A stretch of DNA of 64,000 nucleotides from Novosphingobium sp. AP12 (GTDB taxonomy: Bacteria; Pseudomonadota; Alphaproteobacteria; Sphingomonadales; Sphingomonadaceae), in NCBI RefSeq assembly GCF_000281975.1, contig NZ_AKKE01000139.1:41224-105223 (forward strand), in the 5' to 3' direction. Both the position numbers and the translations under genes were made by a program. Under the pieces are notes generated by a model. The model saw nothing but the letters and a program-made list of their open reading frames with translations. It had not been told where the DNA came from and did not search any database. Below are positions 45,971-56,400 of this stretch, piece after piece. Each line of letters starts with the position of its first letter. The stretch's first letter is position 1.

Positions 45971-46807
45971 TCAGGCGTCCTGCTTCTTGGCCGCGCTCAT
46001 CATCTTGGTGATGTCGACCTGGCCGGTGGCGAGGCCGCCCATGAAGCCGCCGTCGACCGGCAGCACGACGCCATTGACGACGCCCGCGAGGTCCGAGTTG
46101 ATGAGCACCAGCGGCCCGGCCTGCTCCTCCGCGGTGGTGTAGCGGCCGAGCGGCTCGGCGGCGGCGTCGACGACGTCCTTGCCCGAGGTGGCATGGAAGG
46201 TCGCCATCATCGGGGTCTGCGTGGGCGAGGGCAGCGAGCAGTTGATGCGGATGCCCTTCTTGATGAGCTGCGCGCCCATGAACTGGGTCCAGACGATCAC
46301 AGCTTCCTTCGAGAAGGCGTAACCCTCGGCAACCTGGTCGAGGTTGGCTTCTGCCCATTCGAGACCGGCCTGGAAGCCCTGTGTCGCCAGAAGCTGCATG
46401 TGCACGGGAATGCGGCGGCTCCAGCCGAGGCCGCCGGTCGAGGCGATCGAGACGATAGCGCCCTTGTCGCCCATCAGCGGGACGACCTGCTCGGTGAGGT
46501 GGCGGGTGCCGAGGAAGTTAACCTTCATCGTGTCCATCGGCGGGAAGCCGCCGCCGCCCGGAAGACCCGCGCAGTTGAACAGCGCGTCGACCTTGCCGCC
46601 GACACCGGCGACGGCCGCCTCGATGGTCGCCGGATCGCGCAAGTCGATCTGCGTGAACGAGGCCATCGGCACCGCGCTTTCCTTGAAGTCGAAGCCGTGG
46701 ACCTCTGCGCCGAGCGAGACCAGCAGCTTGGCGGTAGCCTCGCCCATGCCCGAGAAGCAGCCGCTGACGATGACGCGCTTGCCCTTGTAGCCGAGAACAT
46801 CACTCAT
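45971..46807 (-). CDS. Short-chain dehydrogenase/reductase
   Basis: 278 residues from ATG 46807. The nucleotide-binding motif is SGCFSGMGEATAKLL (TGxxxGxG type), followed by the Asp in DLRDP and NCAG for NNAG. The catalytic Ser lies in SIASTGG, and Tyr-Lys in GYAFSKEAVIVWTQ with the usual spacing. The C-terminus GVVLPVDGGFMGGLATGQ is typical of classical SDRs resembling 3-alpha-hydroxysteroid or related dehydrogenases. NAD(H) is likely since an Asp follows strand 2 (GFDFKE). It lies between the PQQ dehydrogenase (129 bases upstream) and the tandem array; likely part of a catabolic group. Confidence 0.88.
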   Translation of the reverse strand: MSDVLGYKGKRVIVSGCFSGMGEATAKLLVSLGAEVHGFDFKESAVPMASFTQIDLRDPATIEAAVAGVGGKVDALFNCAGLPGGGGFPPMDTMKVNFLGTRHLTEQVVPLMGDKGAIVSIASTGGLGWSRRIPVHMQLLATQGFQAGLEWAEANLDQVAEGYAFSKEAVIVWTQFMGAQLIKKGIRINCSLPSPTQTPMMATFHATSGKDVVDAAAEPLGRYTTAEEQAGPLVLINSDLAGVVNGVVLPVDGGFMGGLATGQVDITKMMSAAKKQDA

Positions 46808-46936
46808 ATTGTCGTCCTTCCTCTCTCGGGCGCGGCGCGGATAGGACCAGCCCCGAATTGTTGCGCGTAGCTAGGCCGCCTGTGGCCTGCGCATCAACCG
46901 TCCCGCCGGGTCATCGCAGGCACGATGAGGCTGCGG

Positions 46937-49036
46937 TCACAGCTTGGGCATCGGAGCGGTGGCATCCCTGGCGCGCTTGCCCAGCGCCTCGCGCGCCTTG
47001 GCGCGGATGTAGGCGTGGATCTGGCGGATTTCGGTGTCGCTCAGCATGTCGAAACGCGGCATCCCCCGCTCGATCAGAGTGCCCGACTTGAGCAGCTCGG
47101 TGAAGCCGGCGAGGTCGAGCGCGATACCCGATTCCCTGAGGTCCGGCCCGGGTGTGCCGGTGGATTGCAGGCCGACCCCGTGGCAGGCGGCGCAGCGGAC
47201 CGACAGGTCGCGGCCGGCCACCACGTCCGCCTCGTCGAGCTTGAGGTCAGGGTCGTCGAGCGCGGCGATCTCGAACGTTGCGGGCTCGCCGGGCGGAAGT
47301 GTCGCCTTGCCGTCGAGCACGAAGGTCAGGAGCCGTCGCATCTGCCGGCCATACTTCCAGCCCACGTCCATGAACTTGCCGTAAGCCGCCGTGGTGCCGC
47401 CGTAACCGACGAGGATCGAGACATACTGCTTCCCCCCCACCGAATAGCTGATCGGCGCGCCGACGATGCCGAGCTGCGCATCGAACGACCACAGCGGCTT
47501 GCCGCTACGGGCATCCCACGCCTTGAAGGCGCCCTCTGCGGTGCCCTGAAATACAAGGCCGCCTGCAGTGGTCAGCGTGCCGCCGTTCCACAGGTTGGCA
47601 TGGCGAACTTCCCAGACCTTCTTCTGCGCCGCCGGGTCCCAAGCGACGAGGTAGCCGCGCCCATCGCCCTCGCGCTCGGTGATGGGCTCCAGGTGGAGGC
47701 CCATGACGTTGAAGGCGTTCTCCGACCCGTCGGTGCGCGAGAAGCGAGCGCCGATCTGCTGGACGGGAATGTAGACGAGCCCGGTCTGCGGGTTGAAGCT
47801 CATCGGCTGCCAGTTATGACCGCCGACGGTGCCGGGCCACATCTTGGTGAGGCCGGTCTCGTAGCGGATGTTCGGGTTCTCGATCGGGCGCCCCGTCTTC
47901 TGGTCGATGCCCTTCGCCCACTCGACCAAGGTGGTCATGCCGGGGGTATTGAGCAGCTTTCCGGTGTCCGGGTCGAGCACGTAGAAGAAGCCGTTGGTCG
48001 GCGCATGCATGAGGACACGGCGGGGCTTGCCGTCGATGGGGAGGGTGCCGAGGACCATGTTGGGCGTGGACTTGTAGTCCCAGCTGTCGCGCGGGTTCTC
48101 CTGGTAGTGCCAGAGGTAGCGCCCGGTATCGGCATCGAGCGCGACGATCGAAGTGGTATAGAGGTTGTCGCCCTTGCCGCCGGGATCGCGCTTGTCGGGG
48201 TCGTAGGGTCCGGCGTTGCCGACGCCGATGTAGATGCGGTTCGTCGCGGCATCGTAGGTCATGCCGTTCCACACGGTGCCGCCGCCGCCGGTGTTCTTCC
48301 AGAACTCCGGACCCCACGACTTCGCCGCCTGCTCCATCGCCGGGTCGCCGGCGTTCTGCTCGGGCGAGGCGGGCGTGGTGTAGAAGCGCCAGAGCTGCTT
48401 GCCGCTTGCCGTGTCGAAGGCGGTGACGAAGCCGCGTGCGCCGAAGTCCGCGCCGCCGTTGCCGATGATGACCTTGCCGCCCATCACGCGCGGCGCGCCG
48501 GTGGAGATGTTGAGGGCGCCCTTGGGCACGCTCTCGGTCACCCACAACTCCTTGCCGGTGCGGGCGTCGAGCGCGAACAGGCGGCCGTCAAGCGCTGCGG
48601 CGAAAACCCTCGCCACCCCGTCCGCGCCGCGCTCGAACGCCATTCCGCGATTGGCGCCGAAGGAGAAGAACATCTTCTCCGGGTGGTGCTTCCAGACTTC
48701 CGGGTCATAGGTCCAGAGCAGTTTCCCGGTCGCCGCTGCGACCGCGTAGACCTTCGCGTAGGAGCCGGTGAAGTAGATCGTGCCCTCCACTTCAAGCGGG
48801 GTTGCCTCCAGCGTCACTTCGTCCGGCAGGTCGAGCGACCATGCGACGCCGAGGCGGGAGGCATTGGCGGCATTTACCTGCGTCAGGCGCGAATAGCCGC
48901 TCTCGTCGAAAGCGCCGCCTACTGCTGCCCAGTCGTTACCAGCGCCAGTCTCGGCAGGCGCCGAACCTGCGCCGGTTACCGCCGTCGAGGCGAGCGCGAG
49001 CGTGGCGACGGCGAGCGCGGATGCGAAGCTGCGCAT
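46937..49036 (-). CDS. PQQ- and heme-containing alcohol dehydrogenase (quinohemoprotein)
   Basis: 699 residues from ATG 49036, GGGAGGG nine bases upstream (ATG 49054 would add six residues). A signal peptide (ALAVATLALASTAVTGAG) directs it to the periplasm. An eight-bladed PQQ propeller is indicated by repeated ALDARTGKELW-type tryptophan-docking motifs, with the catalytic Asp in PRDSWDYKSTPNMVL. A C-terminal cytochrome c domain has CAACHG (about 603-608) and Met in GMPRFDMLS. The adjacent-cysteine pair usual near GCCDVVNRG in this family is absent (KMFFSFGANRG); the heme cysteines are the only ones in the protein. Oxidises an alcohol and passes electrons to a cytochrome. Confidence 0.92.
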   Translation of the reverse strand: MRSFASALAVATLALASTAVTGAGSAPAETGAGNDWAAVGGAFDESGYSRLTQVNAANASRLGVAWSLDLPDEVTLEATPLEVEGTIYFTGSYAKVYAVAAATGKLLWTYDPEVWKHHPEKMFFSFGANRGMAFERGADGVARVFAAALDGRLFALDARTGKELWVTESVPKGALNISTGAPRVMGGKVIIGNGGADFGARGFVTAFDTASGKQLWRFYTTPASPEQNAGDPAMEQAAKSWGPEFWKNTGGGGTVWNGMTYDAATNRIYIGVGNAGPYDPDKRDPGGKGDNLYTTSIVALDADTGRYLWHYQENPRDSWDYKSTPNMVLGTLPIDGKPRRVLMHAPTNGFFYVLDPDTGKLLNTPGMTTLVEWAKGIDQKTGRPIENPNIRYETGLTKMWPGTVGGHNWQPMSFNPQTGLVYIPVQQIGARFSRTDGSENAFNVMGLHLEPITEREGDGRGYLVAWDPAAQKKVWEVRHANLWNGGTLTTAGGLVFQGTAEGAFKAWDARSGKPLWSFDAQLGIVGAPISYSVGGKQYVSILVGYGGTTAAYGKFMDVGWKYGRQMRRLLTFVLDGKATLPPGEPATFEIAALDDPDLKLDEADVVAGRDLSVRCAACHGVGLQSTGTPGPDLRESGIALDLAGFTELLKSGTLIERGMPRFDMLSDTEIRQIHAYIRAKAREALGKRARDATAPMPKL

Positions 49037-49178
49037 GATGATTGTCCCTCCCATGAATCCTTTTGCGGCGAAACGTATCGGCTTTTGAGCCAATGTAAAT
49101 CGTAACGCGCGGCGCTCGCCACGTCGGTCGGGGCTTGCTAGGGCCAAGACTGGGAATAAGCCGGAAGAAGGATCCAAG

Positions 49179-49871
49179 GTGGCGTCGAAGGCGGAAAGAG
49201 GCAGGCCGGCAGGCACTCGCAGGGCGGGCCAGGCGGATCGGCGCGAGGCCATCCTTGCGGCGGCGGCGCGGCGTTTCGCCGAATTTGGCTTCGAGGCGAC
49301 GACGGTGCGCCAGATCGCCAACGACGTGAACATCCTCTCGGGCAGCCTTTATCACCACTTCGCGACGAAGGAGGAGATGCTGGACCAGATCGTGCGGGAC
49401 GCCGCGCTCGACCAGCGCGAGCGGGCGCTGCGGATCGCGGCCGCCGAATACGACGCGGAGACACGTTTCGTTTCGCTCGTCGCGGAGGAATTGGCTGCGC
49501 TGGCGGACCGGATCGAGGCTTACGCGATCATCTTCAACGAGCGGAAATTCTTCCGCCGCAGCGCCGACTTCGGATACTTGATGAAGGCGCGCAAGGAAGC
49601 GTTCGAGGCCTGGCGCACCGTCTTGGAGCAAGGTGTGGCCGCCGGGCAGTTCCACGCCGGCATCGACAGCTACCTGACGATCTCGACCGTGATGCGGATG
49701 CTCAACTCGGGCGCGGACTGGTATCGGCACGAGGACGGTTCGCCGATCGATGCCATGGCGAACTATTCATTGGAGGCTCTCACCGGGTTCTACGCGGGCT
49801 TTGCGCTGCGCTCGGTAAGAGCGGCCGGAAGGGCCGATGCACCAATCCCGGCTGCGCTGGCGAAGTCATGA
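49179..49871 (+). CDS. TetR-family repressor
   Basis: 230 residues from GTG 49179, preceded by AAGAAGG. A basic N-terminus leads to the helix-turn-helix: REAILAAAARRFAEFGFEAT, TVRQIANDVNILSGSLYHHF, with KEEMLDQIV continuing helix 4. This recognition region resembles KstR2/FadR-like TetR proteins that sense acyl-CoA or steroid-derived ligands. The ligand domain is about 150 residues. It is divergent from the PQQ dehydrogenase and separated by 142 bases, so it probably controls the dehydrogenase-SDR-crotonase group. Confidence 0.87.
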   Translation: MASKAERGRPAGTRRAGQADRREAILAAAARRFAEFGFEATTVRQIANDVNILSGSLYHHFATKEEMLDQIVRDAALDQRERALRIAAAEYDAETRFVSLVAEELAALADRIEAYAIIFNERKFFRRSADFGYLMKARKEAFEAWRTVLEQGVAAGQFHAGIDSYLTISTVMRMLNSGADWYRHEDGSPIDAMANYSLEALTGFYAGFALRSVRAAGRADAPIPAALAKS

Positions 49872-49930
49872 CGCGGCGGTAAGCAGCGTCGATCACGCCA
49901 TTGCAGGCGAGATGCTGCGGCCGGTGGCGA

Positions 49931-51028
49931 TCACACGCCGGGCTTTACTCCGGCGTCGGCCCTGCGCCGCTCGGTATCCGCGCGCCGGCGCTTGCGTTTC
50001 TCCAATTGCTCGAAGGACGGCACGGCATCGTCGACCAGATCAGCAAGCACCGCACCGCGTTCGCCGGCTGGGCGCGCCGGGCCCGTGGTGGTGTCGCAGA
50101 AGGTCTGCCGCTCGATTTCGGCGTTGAGAAGTGCTCCCAGCAGCACGCCGTAGGCCGACAGGAACAGCCACATCAGGAACACCACGATGGCCGACAGTGA
50201 GCCGTAAGTGGCGCTGTAGTTGCTGATGTAGGCGACGTAGAGTGAGAATCCGAAGGAAACCGCCAGCCACAGCAGCGTCGCCAATAGCGAGCCGGGGGCC
50301 AGCCAACGCCACTTGGCGGGACGGCGGTCGGGGCCGTATCGCATGATGAGTGCGAAACCCGCGCTGCCCAGTGCAACGGCGAAGGCCCAGGTCAGCAGCT
50401 TGAACAGCACCTGCGTCAGGCCACCGAGGTAGACGCTGGTCTGGGTCTGAAGCCAGGCAAAGACGCCGCCAGACAGCACACCTGTCAGCGCCAGCAGGAT
50501 CGCCGCCAGCGTCAGGCCGCCGGTGCGCAGGGTGATCGAGATGAAACCGCGCGTCTCGCGCTCCTCGTTGATGATGTTCAGCGCACTCATCATGCCGCCG
50601 GCCGCACGCATGCCGCCGTAGACCGCGAAGAACAGCGCAATCACCAACGCAATCCCCGTCACGCCGGAGTTGGTCGAGATGATGTTCAGAAGTTGCTCTT
50701 CCAGCACCCTTGCGACGTCCGCCGGCACGACGTCGACGATGCTTGCCATCTGCTTGCGCACCATCTCCACATCTGCGACCAGACCATAGACCATGACGGT
50801 GGCCGCGATCAGCGGCGTCAATGCGAGGAAAACGTAGAACGCCAGGCCCGCAGAGAGCAGGCCCAATTCGTGGAAGCCGACCATGACCCAGACGCGCTTC
50901 AGAACCCGGAACCACGCGGCACGCGGCATCTTCCACGGGCTGTTGGCGTCATGTCCCGGCGTTTCGTCGACCTCCGCCACCGAACCTGCCACGGGTTCTT
51001 CTTCGACGATATTTGCGTTATTCATCAT
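49931..51028 (-). CDS. YihY/BrkB-family inner-membrane protein
   Basis: 365 residues from ATG 51028 (second ATG at 51025). Residues about 1-45 are an acidic soluble N-terminus; then about six membrane helices including LGLLSAGLAFYVFLALTPLI, ALVIALFFAVYGGMRAAGGM and LSAIVVFLMWLFLSAYGVLL, with the family signature GSLSAIVVFLMWLFLSAYGV and ALLNAEIERQ. The C-terminus is basic (EKRKRRRADTERRRADAG). Formerly mis-called ribonuclease BN; function unresolved. Divergent from tamA. Confidence 0.9.
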   Translation of the reverse strand: MMNNANIVEEEPVAGSVAEVDETPGHDANSPWKMPRAAWFRVLKRVWVMVGFHELGLLSAGLAFYVFLALTPLIAATVMVYGLVADVEMVRKQMASIVDVVPADVARVLEEQLLNIISTNSGVTGIALVIALFFAVYGGMRAAGGMMSALNIINEERETRGFISITLRTGGLTLAAILLALTGVLSGGVFAWLQTQTSVYLGGLTQVLFKLLTWAFAVALGSAGFALIMRYGPDRRPAKWRWLAPGSLLATLLWLAVSFGFSLYVAYISNYSATYGSLSAIVVFLMWLFLSAYGVLLGALLNAEIERQTFCDTTTGPARPAGERGAVLADLVDDAVPSFEQLEKRKRRRADTERRRADAGVKPGV

Positions 51029-51132
51029 TGGCCTGTGTGAACGAGGGAACTTTCGCGGAGGCGATGCGATACGCATTTTCAGGAGGGGTCGGGCATGCCG
51101 GCCCGGCAAAGGGGTGATTCGTCGCGTTGTCC

Positions 51133-53445
51133 ATGTCTAGGCTAATCGACCACCGGGCGGCTTGTTCCCTGCGTCTGCGCGACAGTTGCGCGAGCAGGGC
51201 CATCGCGATTGTTCTCACCGCTGCGGCCATTTCGGCTGCCGTCCCCGCCGCCGCACAGGAAGCACCGGCGAGCACCTCCGCCGAACCCGCACCGACGGCT
51301 TCGGATGCCATCGACCTCGAAGCGGGCAAGGTCCCGGTACCGCCGCCGCCGGCCGAGCCGCCACTGCCGCAGGTGGATGCCATTATCCCCGACGCAGAGT
51401 TCAATTCCTCGATTCCAAGTCTCGATGCATCCGCCGACCCGGAGCTCGACAAGCCGCTGGAATCGATCGAGGCTTTCGAACGCCGCGTGGCCGAACAGCA
51501 GTCGGGCGCCAAGCCGGAGGCGGGCCAGGCCGCGCCGCTCGGCGATCCCGCGCTGGCGGACGGCGACACTGCCGAGGAAGTCGGCGATGCCCCGGTCCGA
51601 GACGCCGAGCTGAACGCTCCGTTGCCCCCGATCGACCAGTTCGAGGTCACCCCCGTCCAGTTCGCCGAGGATGCAGGGGCCGATGAAAAGAATGTCGAAG
51701 TCCGCTACCGCGTCGATCTCCAGGGCCTCGATCTCGCCGACAAGGAAACCGAGACAAGTCTCAAGGGTGAGTTCGATTCTTTTTCCGCGCTCAAGAAAGG
51801 CGATGGCAAGGCCGCCAACACAGCCATGATTTCGGCGCGACTGACCGAAGACAGCCAGTTGATGGAGACCGTGCTGGCTTCCGAGGGCTGGTACAGTCCA
51901 TCGATCCGGACGCGGCTCGATGCGCCTGCCGATCAGGCAAACCCGGAAATGTCCGCAGTGATCGCCGTGACGCCGGGCAAGCGCTATGTCTTCTCGGACA
52001 TCGTGCTCAAGGCCGATCCCACCGAACCACCGAACCTCGTCGCGGACAACTTTGCTCTGAAGGTCGGGGAACCGATCGTAGCCGAGCGCGTGCAGGGCGC
52101 GGAAGCCAAGATCGCCGTGGCCTTGCCGGAGAACGGGTATCCTTTCGCGGTCGTCGGCCAGCGCGACATCCTGCTCGACAAGGACACCGCCGAGGGCGTC
52201 TACACCCTGCCGGTGACGATAGGTCCCCGCGGCCGCTTCGGCGGATTCACCACGGACGGTGACCTCGCGTTCGATGGCGACCACATAAAGGTGCTCGCCC
52301 GCTTCAAGCACGGCGAGCTCTACGACAGCCGCAAGGTGGACGACCTGCGCAAGGCGCTTGTCGCCACCAGCCTGTTCTCGACCGTTTCGGTCGAGCCGCG
52401 CAAGACCGACAGCGCCGTTGGCGACGGTACGCAGTACGTGGACCTTTACGTAAAGCAGGATGCCGGGCCGCCCCGCACCATCTCGGGATCGCTGGGTTAT
52501 GCGGCGGGGGAGGGTGTCACCGCGCAGGCTACCTGGACGCATCGCAACATGTTCCCGCCTGAGGGCGCCCTGATCGGCAATGCCATTTTGGGCACGCGCC
52601 AGCAGGGCGCGGGCGTCACCTTCCGGCGCTCGAATGCCGGTAAGCGCGATCGCACGTTTGAACTCGTCGCTGAAGCGTTCCACAACGACTATGACGCCTA
52701 TAGCGCCTACACCGGCCGCATCGCGGCGCGCATCGCCCGCGATTCGACGCCGATCTGGCAGAAGCGCTACACGTACGCCTACGGAGTCGAGTTCCTGGCC
52801 ACGGCGGAAACCGATTACGACGTCGCGACCGGCGACCGCAAGCGCAACACCTACTACGTAGCAGGGCTGAACGGACAAGTCGGGTTCGACACTTCTGACG
52901 ACTTGCTCAATCCTACCAAGGGCTACCGTCTGACCGCATTGCTTCAGCCGGAGGCAACCATGCGCGACGGTTTCGATCCCTACTTCCGCGCGCGCCTGGA
53001 CGCTTCGACCTACTATTCGGTGAGCGATGCCCTTGTGCTCGCAGCGCGCCTTCGTCTCGGGACTATCCAGGGCGCCGGGCTGTTCGACATCGCGCCGTCG
53101 CGGCGTCTCTACGCGGGCGGCGGCGGTTCGGTGCGCGGCTACGCCTACCAGGCGCTCGGCGAGCAGGCGCCCGACGGCGATCCGGTGGGCGGGCGCAGCC
53201 TGAACGAAGGCTCGTTCGAGGCGCGTTACCGCTTCGGCAACTACGGCGTCGTCGCCTTTGTCGACGCAGGCCAGGCTTACCGCGAGACGATGCCGCAGTT
53301 CTCCGACCTGCGCTATGGCGTGGGTATCGGCGGCCGCTTCTACACGAACTTCGGCCCCGTCCGGCTCGACCTTGCGACCCCGCTCGGCCGCAAGCCGGGC
53401 GAGTCTCGCTTCAATATCTACGTCTCGATCGGGCAGGCGTTCTGA
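51133..53445 (+). CDS. tamA: TamA-like outer-membrane assembly protein (Omp85 family)
   Basis: About 770 residues from ATG 51133 (TTG 51127 possible). Signal peptide (AIAIVLTAAAISAAVPAAAQ), then a long Pro/Ala/Asp-rich linker (about 40-185, with VPVPPPPAEPPLPQ), POTRA-type domains (about 190-440), and a 16-strand Omp85 barrel with the conserved substrate-lid motif RLYAGGGGSVRGYAYQALGE and a final YVSIGQAF ending in Phe. About 190 residues longer than enterobacterial TamA owing to the linker. It works with inner-membrane-anchored TamB in outer-membrane protein/lipid transport. Stop overlaps tamB (TGATG). Confidence 0.9.
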   Translation: MSRLIDHRAACSLRLRDSCASRAIAIVLTAAAISAAVPAAAQEAPASTSAEPAPTASDAIDLEAGKVPVPPPPAEPPLPQVDAIIPDAEFNSSIPSLDASADPELDKPLESIEAFERRVAEQQSGAKPEAGQAAPLGDPALADGDTAEEVGDAPVRDAELNAPLPPIDQFEVTPVQFAEDAGADEKNVEVRYRVDLQGLDLADKETETSLKGEFDSFSALKKGDGKAANTAMISARLTEDSQLMETVLASEGWYSPSIRTRLDAPADQANPEMSAVIAVTPGKRYVFSDIVLKADPTEPPNLVADNFALKVGEPIVAERVQGAEAKIAVALPENGYPFAVVGQRDILLDKDTAEGVYTLPVTIGPRGRFGGFTTDGDLAFDGDHIKVLARFKHGELYDSRKVDDLRKALVATSLFSTVSVEPRKTDSAVGDGTQYVDLYVKQDAGPPRTISGSLGYAAGEGVTAQATWTHRNMFPPEGALIGNAILGTRQQGAGVTFRRSNAGKRDRTFELVAEAFHNDYDAYSAYTGRIAARIARDSTPIWQKRYTYAYGVEFLATAETDYDVATGDRKRNTYYVAGLNGQVGFDTSDDLLNPTKGYRLTALLQPEATMRDGFDPYFRARLDASTYYSVSDALVLAARLRLGTIQGAGLFDIAPSRRLYAGGGGSVRGYAYQALGEQAPDGDPVGGRSLNEGSFEARYRFGNYGVVAFVDAGQAYRETMPQFSDLRYGVGIGGRFYTNFGPVRLDLATPLGRKPGESRFNIYVSIGQAF

Positions 53446-56400
53446 TGCCCGGCCCCGACGACATCGACAACCAGGGCACCGAACCGCAGGTGGATACCGT
53501 TTCGACCGAAACCGAAATCGAACCGTCCGGCCCCTCACGCTGGCACAAGATCCGCGTGAGGGCGCTCAAGACGGTCGTATTCTTACTGCTCGCCGTCGTC
53601 GCCTTCGTAGTTGCGGTGGTGCTGGGCATCAATACCGGACCCGGGCGCCGTTTCGTTGCCGATCAGATCGCCAGCCTCGAGTTCGAGAACGGCATGCGCA
53701 TCTCGGTGGCCCGCATTGACGGGTCGCTCTACGGCAAGATGATCCTGCGCGGCCTCTCCGTCCGCGACTTGCGCGGCGAATTCCTTTACTCGCCTGAAAT
53801 CCGTGTCGACTGGCGCCCCTTCGCCTATCTCGAGAACCACGTCGACGTCCGCAGCGCCACGGCTCAGCGCGTCGTCCTGCGCCGCTCTCCCCAGTTCCGC
53901 GCGACACCGCCCAGCGATGCGCCACTGTTGCCGGACCTCGACATCGACATCGGAAACCTGCGCATCGACCGCTTCGTGGCGGAGCCCCCGGTGTCCGGCC
54001 AACGCCGGATCATGACCGTCTCGGGACACGCGCACATCGCCGACGGGCGGGCACAGATCAACGCCAGGGGCGGCACCATCGCTGTGCAAGGCAAGGGTGG
54101 CGGAGACCGCTTCACCGTGCTCCTCGACGCGGTTCCGGAACGCAACCGTCTCGATATCGACCTCGACATGGACGCGCCGAGGGGAGGTCTCATCGCAACG
54201 CTGGGCGGCCTCAAGGATCCCATCACACTCAAGCTTGCCGGCAAGGGGGACTGGGCCGCGTGGAACGGCAACCTGGCAGCGAACCTCGGCGACGGCGATC
54301 TCGCGAGGCTGGCGCTGACCGCCCGGAACGGCACCTTCGCGATCAAGGGCCCCACGCGGATTGCACGGCTGTTCACCGGCCCCACCGCGAACCTGCTCGG
54401 CCCGGTCATGAACCTCGACGTCGTGGCCGCCTTCGACAAGCGTCGGGCGACGCTTTCAGGCATGATCTCCAGCGACGCCTTCAACCTGACGCCCAACGGC
54501 GTGGTCGACCTTTCTCAGAACAGCTTCGACGATCTCAAGCTCGCGTTCGTGCTGCTCAAGCCGTCTGCCCTCGCCGAAAACCTCAGCGGCGCTGGCATCA
54601 GCGCCAACCTTGCGCTCGACGGCGCTTTTGCCACCCCCAAGGTGAATTACCAGATCGCCGCGCGGCGTGTGGTGATGAACGACATGGGACTTGAGAACCT
54701 CACCGCGAGCGGCGCAGTCACGGTGGATGCCGATCACATCCTCATTCCCGTCGCCGCCCGCGTCGGCCGTATTACCGGGCTCGATACCGTGGCCGGCGGC
54801 ACGCTCGCCAACGTCAGCCTCAACGGCGATCTCGCGATCGAGGGGCCGCGCATCCTCTCGGACAACATGCGCATCCGCTCGAACCGCATCGACGCCAAGC
54901 TGATCCTGCTCGCGGACATGAGCAAGGGCCTCTACACCGGCGCGGTCGACGGCAAGATCGACAACTACCGTGTCGACAGCGTGGGTATCTTCAACATACG
55001 CACCAACATGGACCTCAAGACGGAGGCTCAGGGCTTCGCCTTGCAGGGCACCATACGCGCGCGCTCGACGCGGCTGCTGAACGAAAGCCTGCAAACGTAC
55101 CTCGGCGGTAATTTCTCCGCCTCTTCGAATGTGCGCTACAGTTCCGATGGAGTGGCGCGTTTTTCGTCGGTGCGCCTAAATGCACCGCTGCTGCGCGTCA
55201 CGAACGGGCAGGGCAGCTGGTCGCCGAGCGGCCGCATTTCCCTTGCCGCCAATGGTACGTCGACCCAGTACGGGGCGCTTGGTGTTCGCGTGACCGGCAC
55301 GATCCAGAACCCCGACGCCCACATCACCGCGGAGCGTCCGGGCCTCGGTATTGGTCTCGCCAATCTCGATGCTAGGATCACCGGGGCGCGAGGCGGGTAT
55401 CATCTCGATGCCAAGGCCGACACCGACTACGGTCCGCTGACGGCCGACGTGAACCTGGGGCTGGGCGCCGCTACTTCGGTGCAGATCAACAAGGCGAACC
55501 TGTCAGGTGTCGATTTCGCGGGCAGGATAATCCAGACGAAGAGTGGGCCGTTCTCCGGCCAGCTCACTGCGAACGGCAATGGCATCGGCGGCCTCGTTCG
55601 CCTCGACGCTGAGGGCAAGTACCAGGCCGTGGACTTCAACCTGCGTGCCCAGAACGCGACCTTTGCCGGACCGGCGAACCTTACGATCGGCTCAGCCATC
55701 ATCGACGGGCGTGCCGTCCTCTACGACCAGCCTTATATCGTCGCCGACGCGCAGCTTGCCGGGACGACGATCGGTGCGCTCGATCTTGCCGCCGCACGCG
55801 TCATCGTCGATTACCGCGATGGTCGCGGCAAAGCCAAGGGCCTGATCGAAGGCGTGAGCGGCGTCACGTTCCGCGTCGGTGTCAATGCCGACCTCCAGCC
55901 TGAATTGTGGCGCGTGGCGCTGCAAGGCAGGGTGCGCGGCCTCGAGCTGAAGACCACTACGCCCGCGCGGATCGTTCCGAAGAACGGAACCTACGAGCTG
56001 CTCCCTACCCAGATCGCGTTCGGCGGCGGCAGTGCCAAGGTCGCAGGCACTTACGGCGATGGGATGAAGATCCAGAGCCGGCTCGAAGGCATCGACATGG
56101 CAATCATCAACGCGATCGCGCCGGGCTACGGCATCGGCGGCAAGGCGAGCGGCAGCTTTGATTTCGAGCAGGCGAACTCGGCCGCGTTCCCGCACGCCGA
56201 CGCGCGCCTGACGCTCGACAATTTCACCCGCACCAGCTCAAGCGCCGTCAGTCAGCCGGTAGACATCAACTTCGTGGGCAAGCTGCTCGACGACGGCGGC
56301 GAGACCCGTATGGTATTCCGCCGCCGCGGGACCGTGATCGGCCGCATGGTCGCGAGCTTGAAGCCGCTCGCGCCGGGAACGGGCTCGTGGAGCACGCGCC

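Noticed and set aside
45482..46870. 462-residue plus-strand frame across the tandem array and antisense to the SDR gene
   Set aside because: Most of it is antisense to a clear SDR; the heptapeptide repeats are a consequence of the 21-bp period, and no start with a ribosome-binding site is present.
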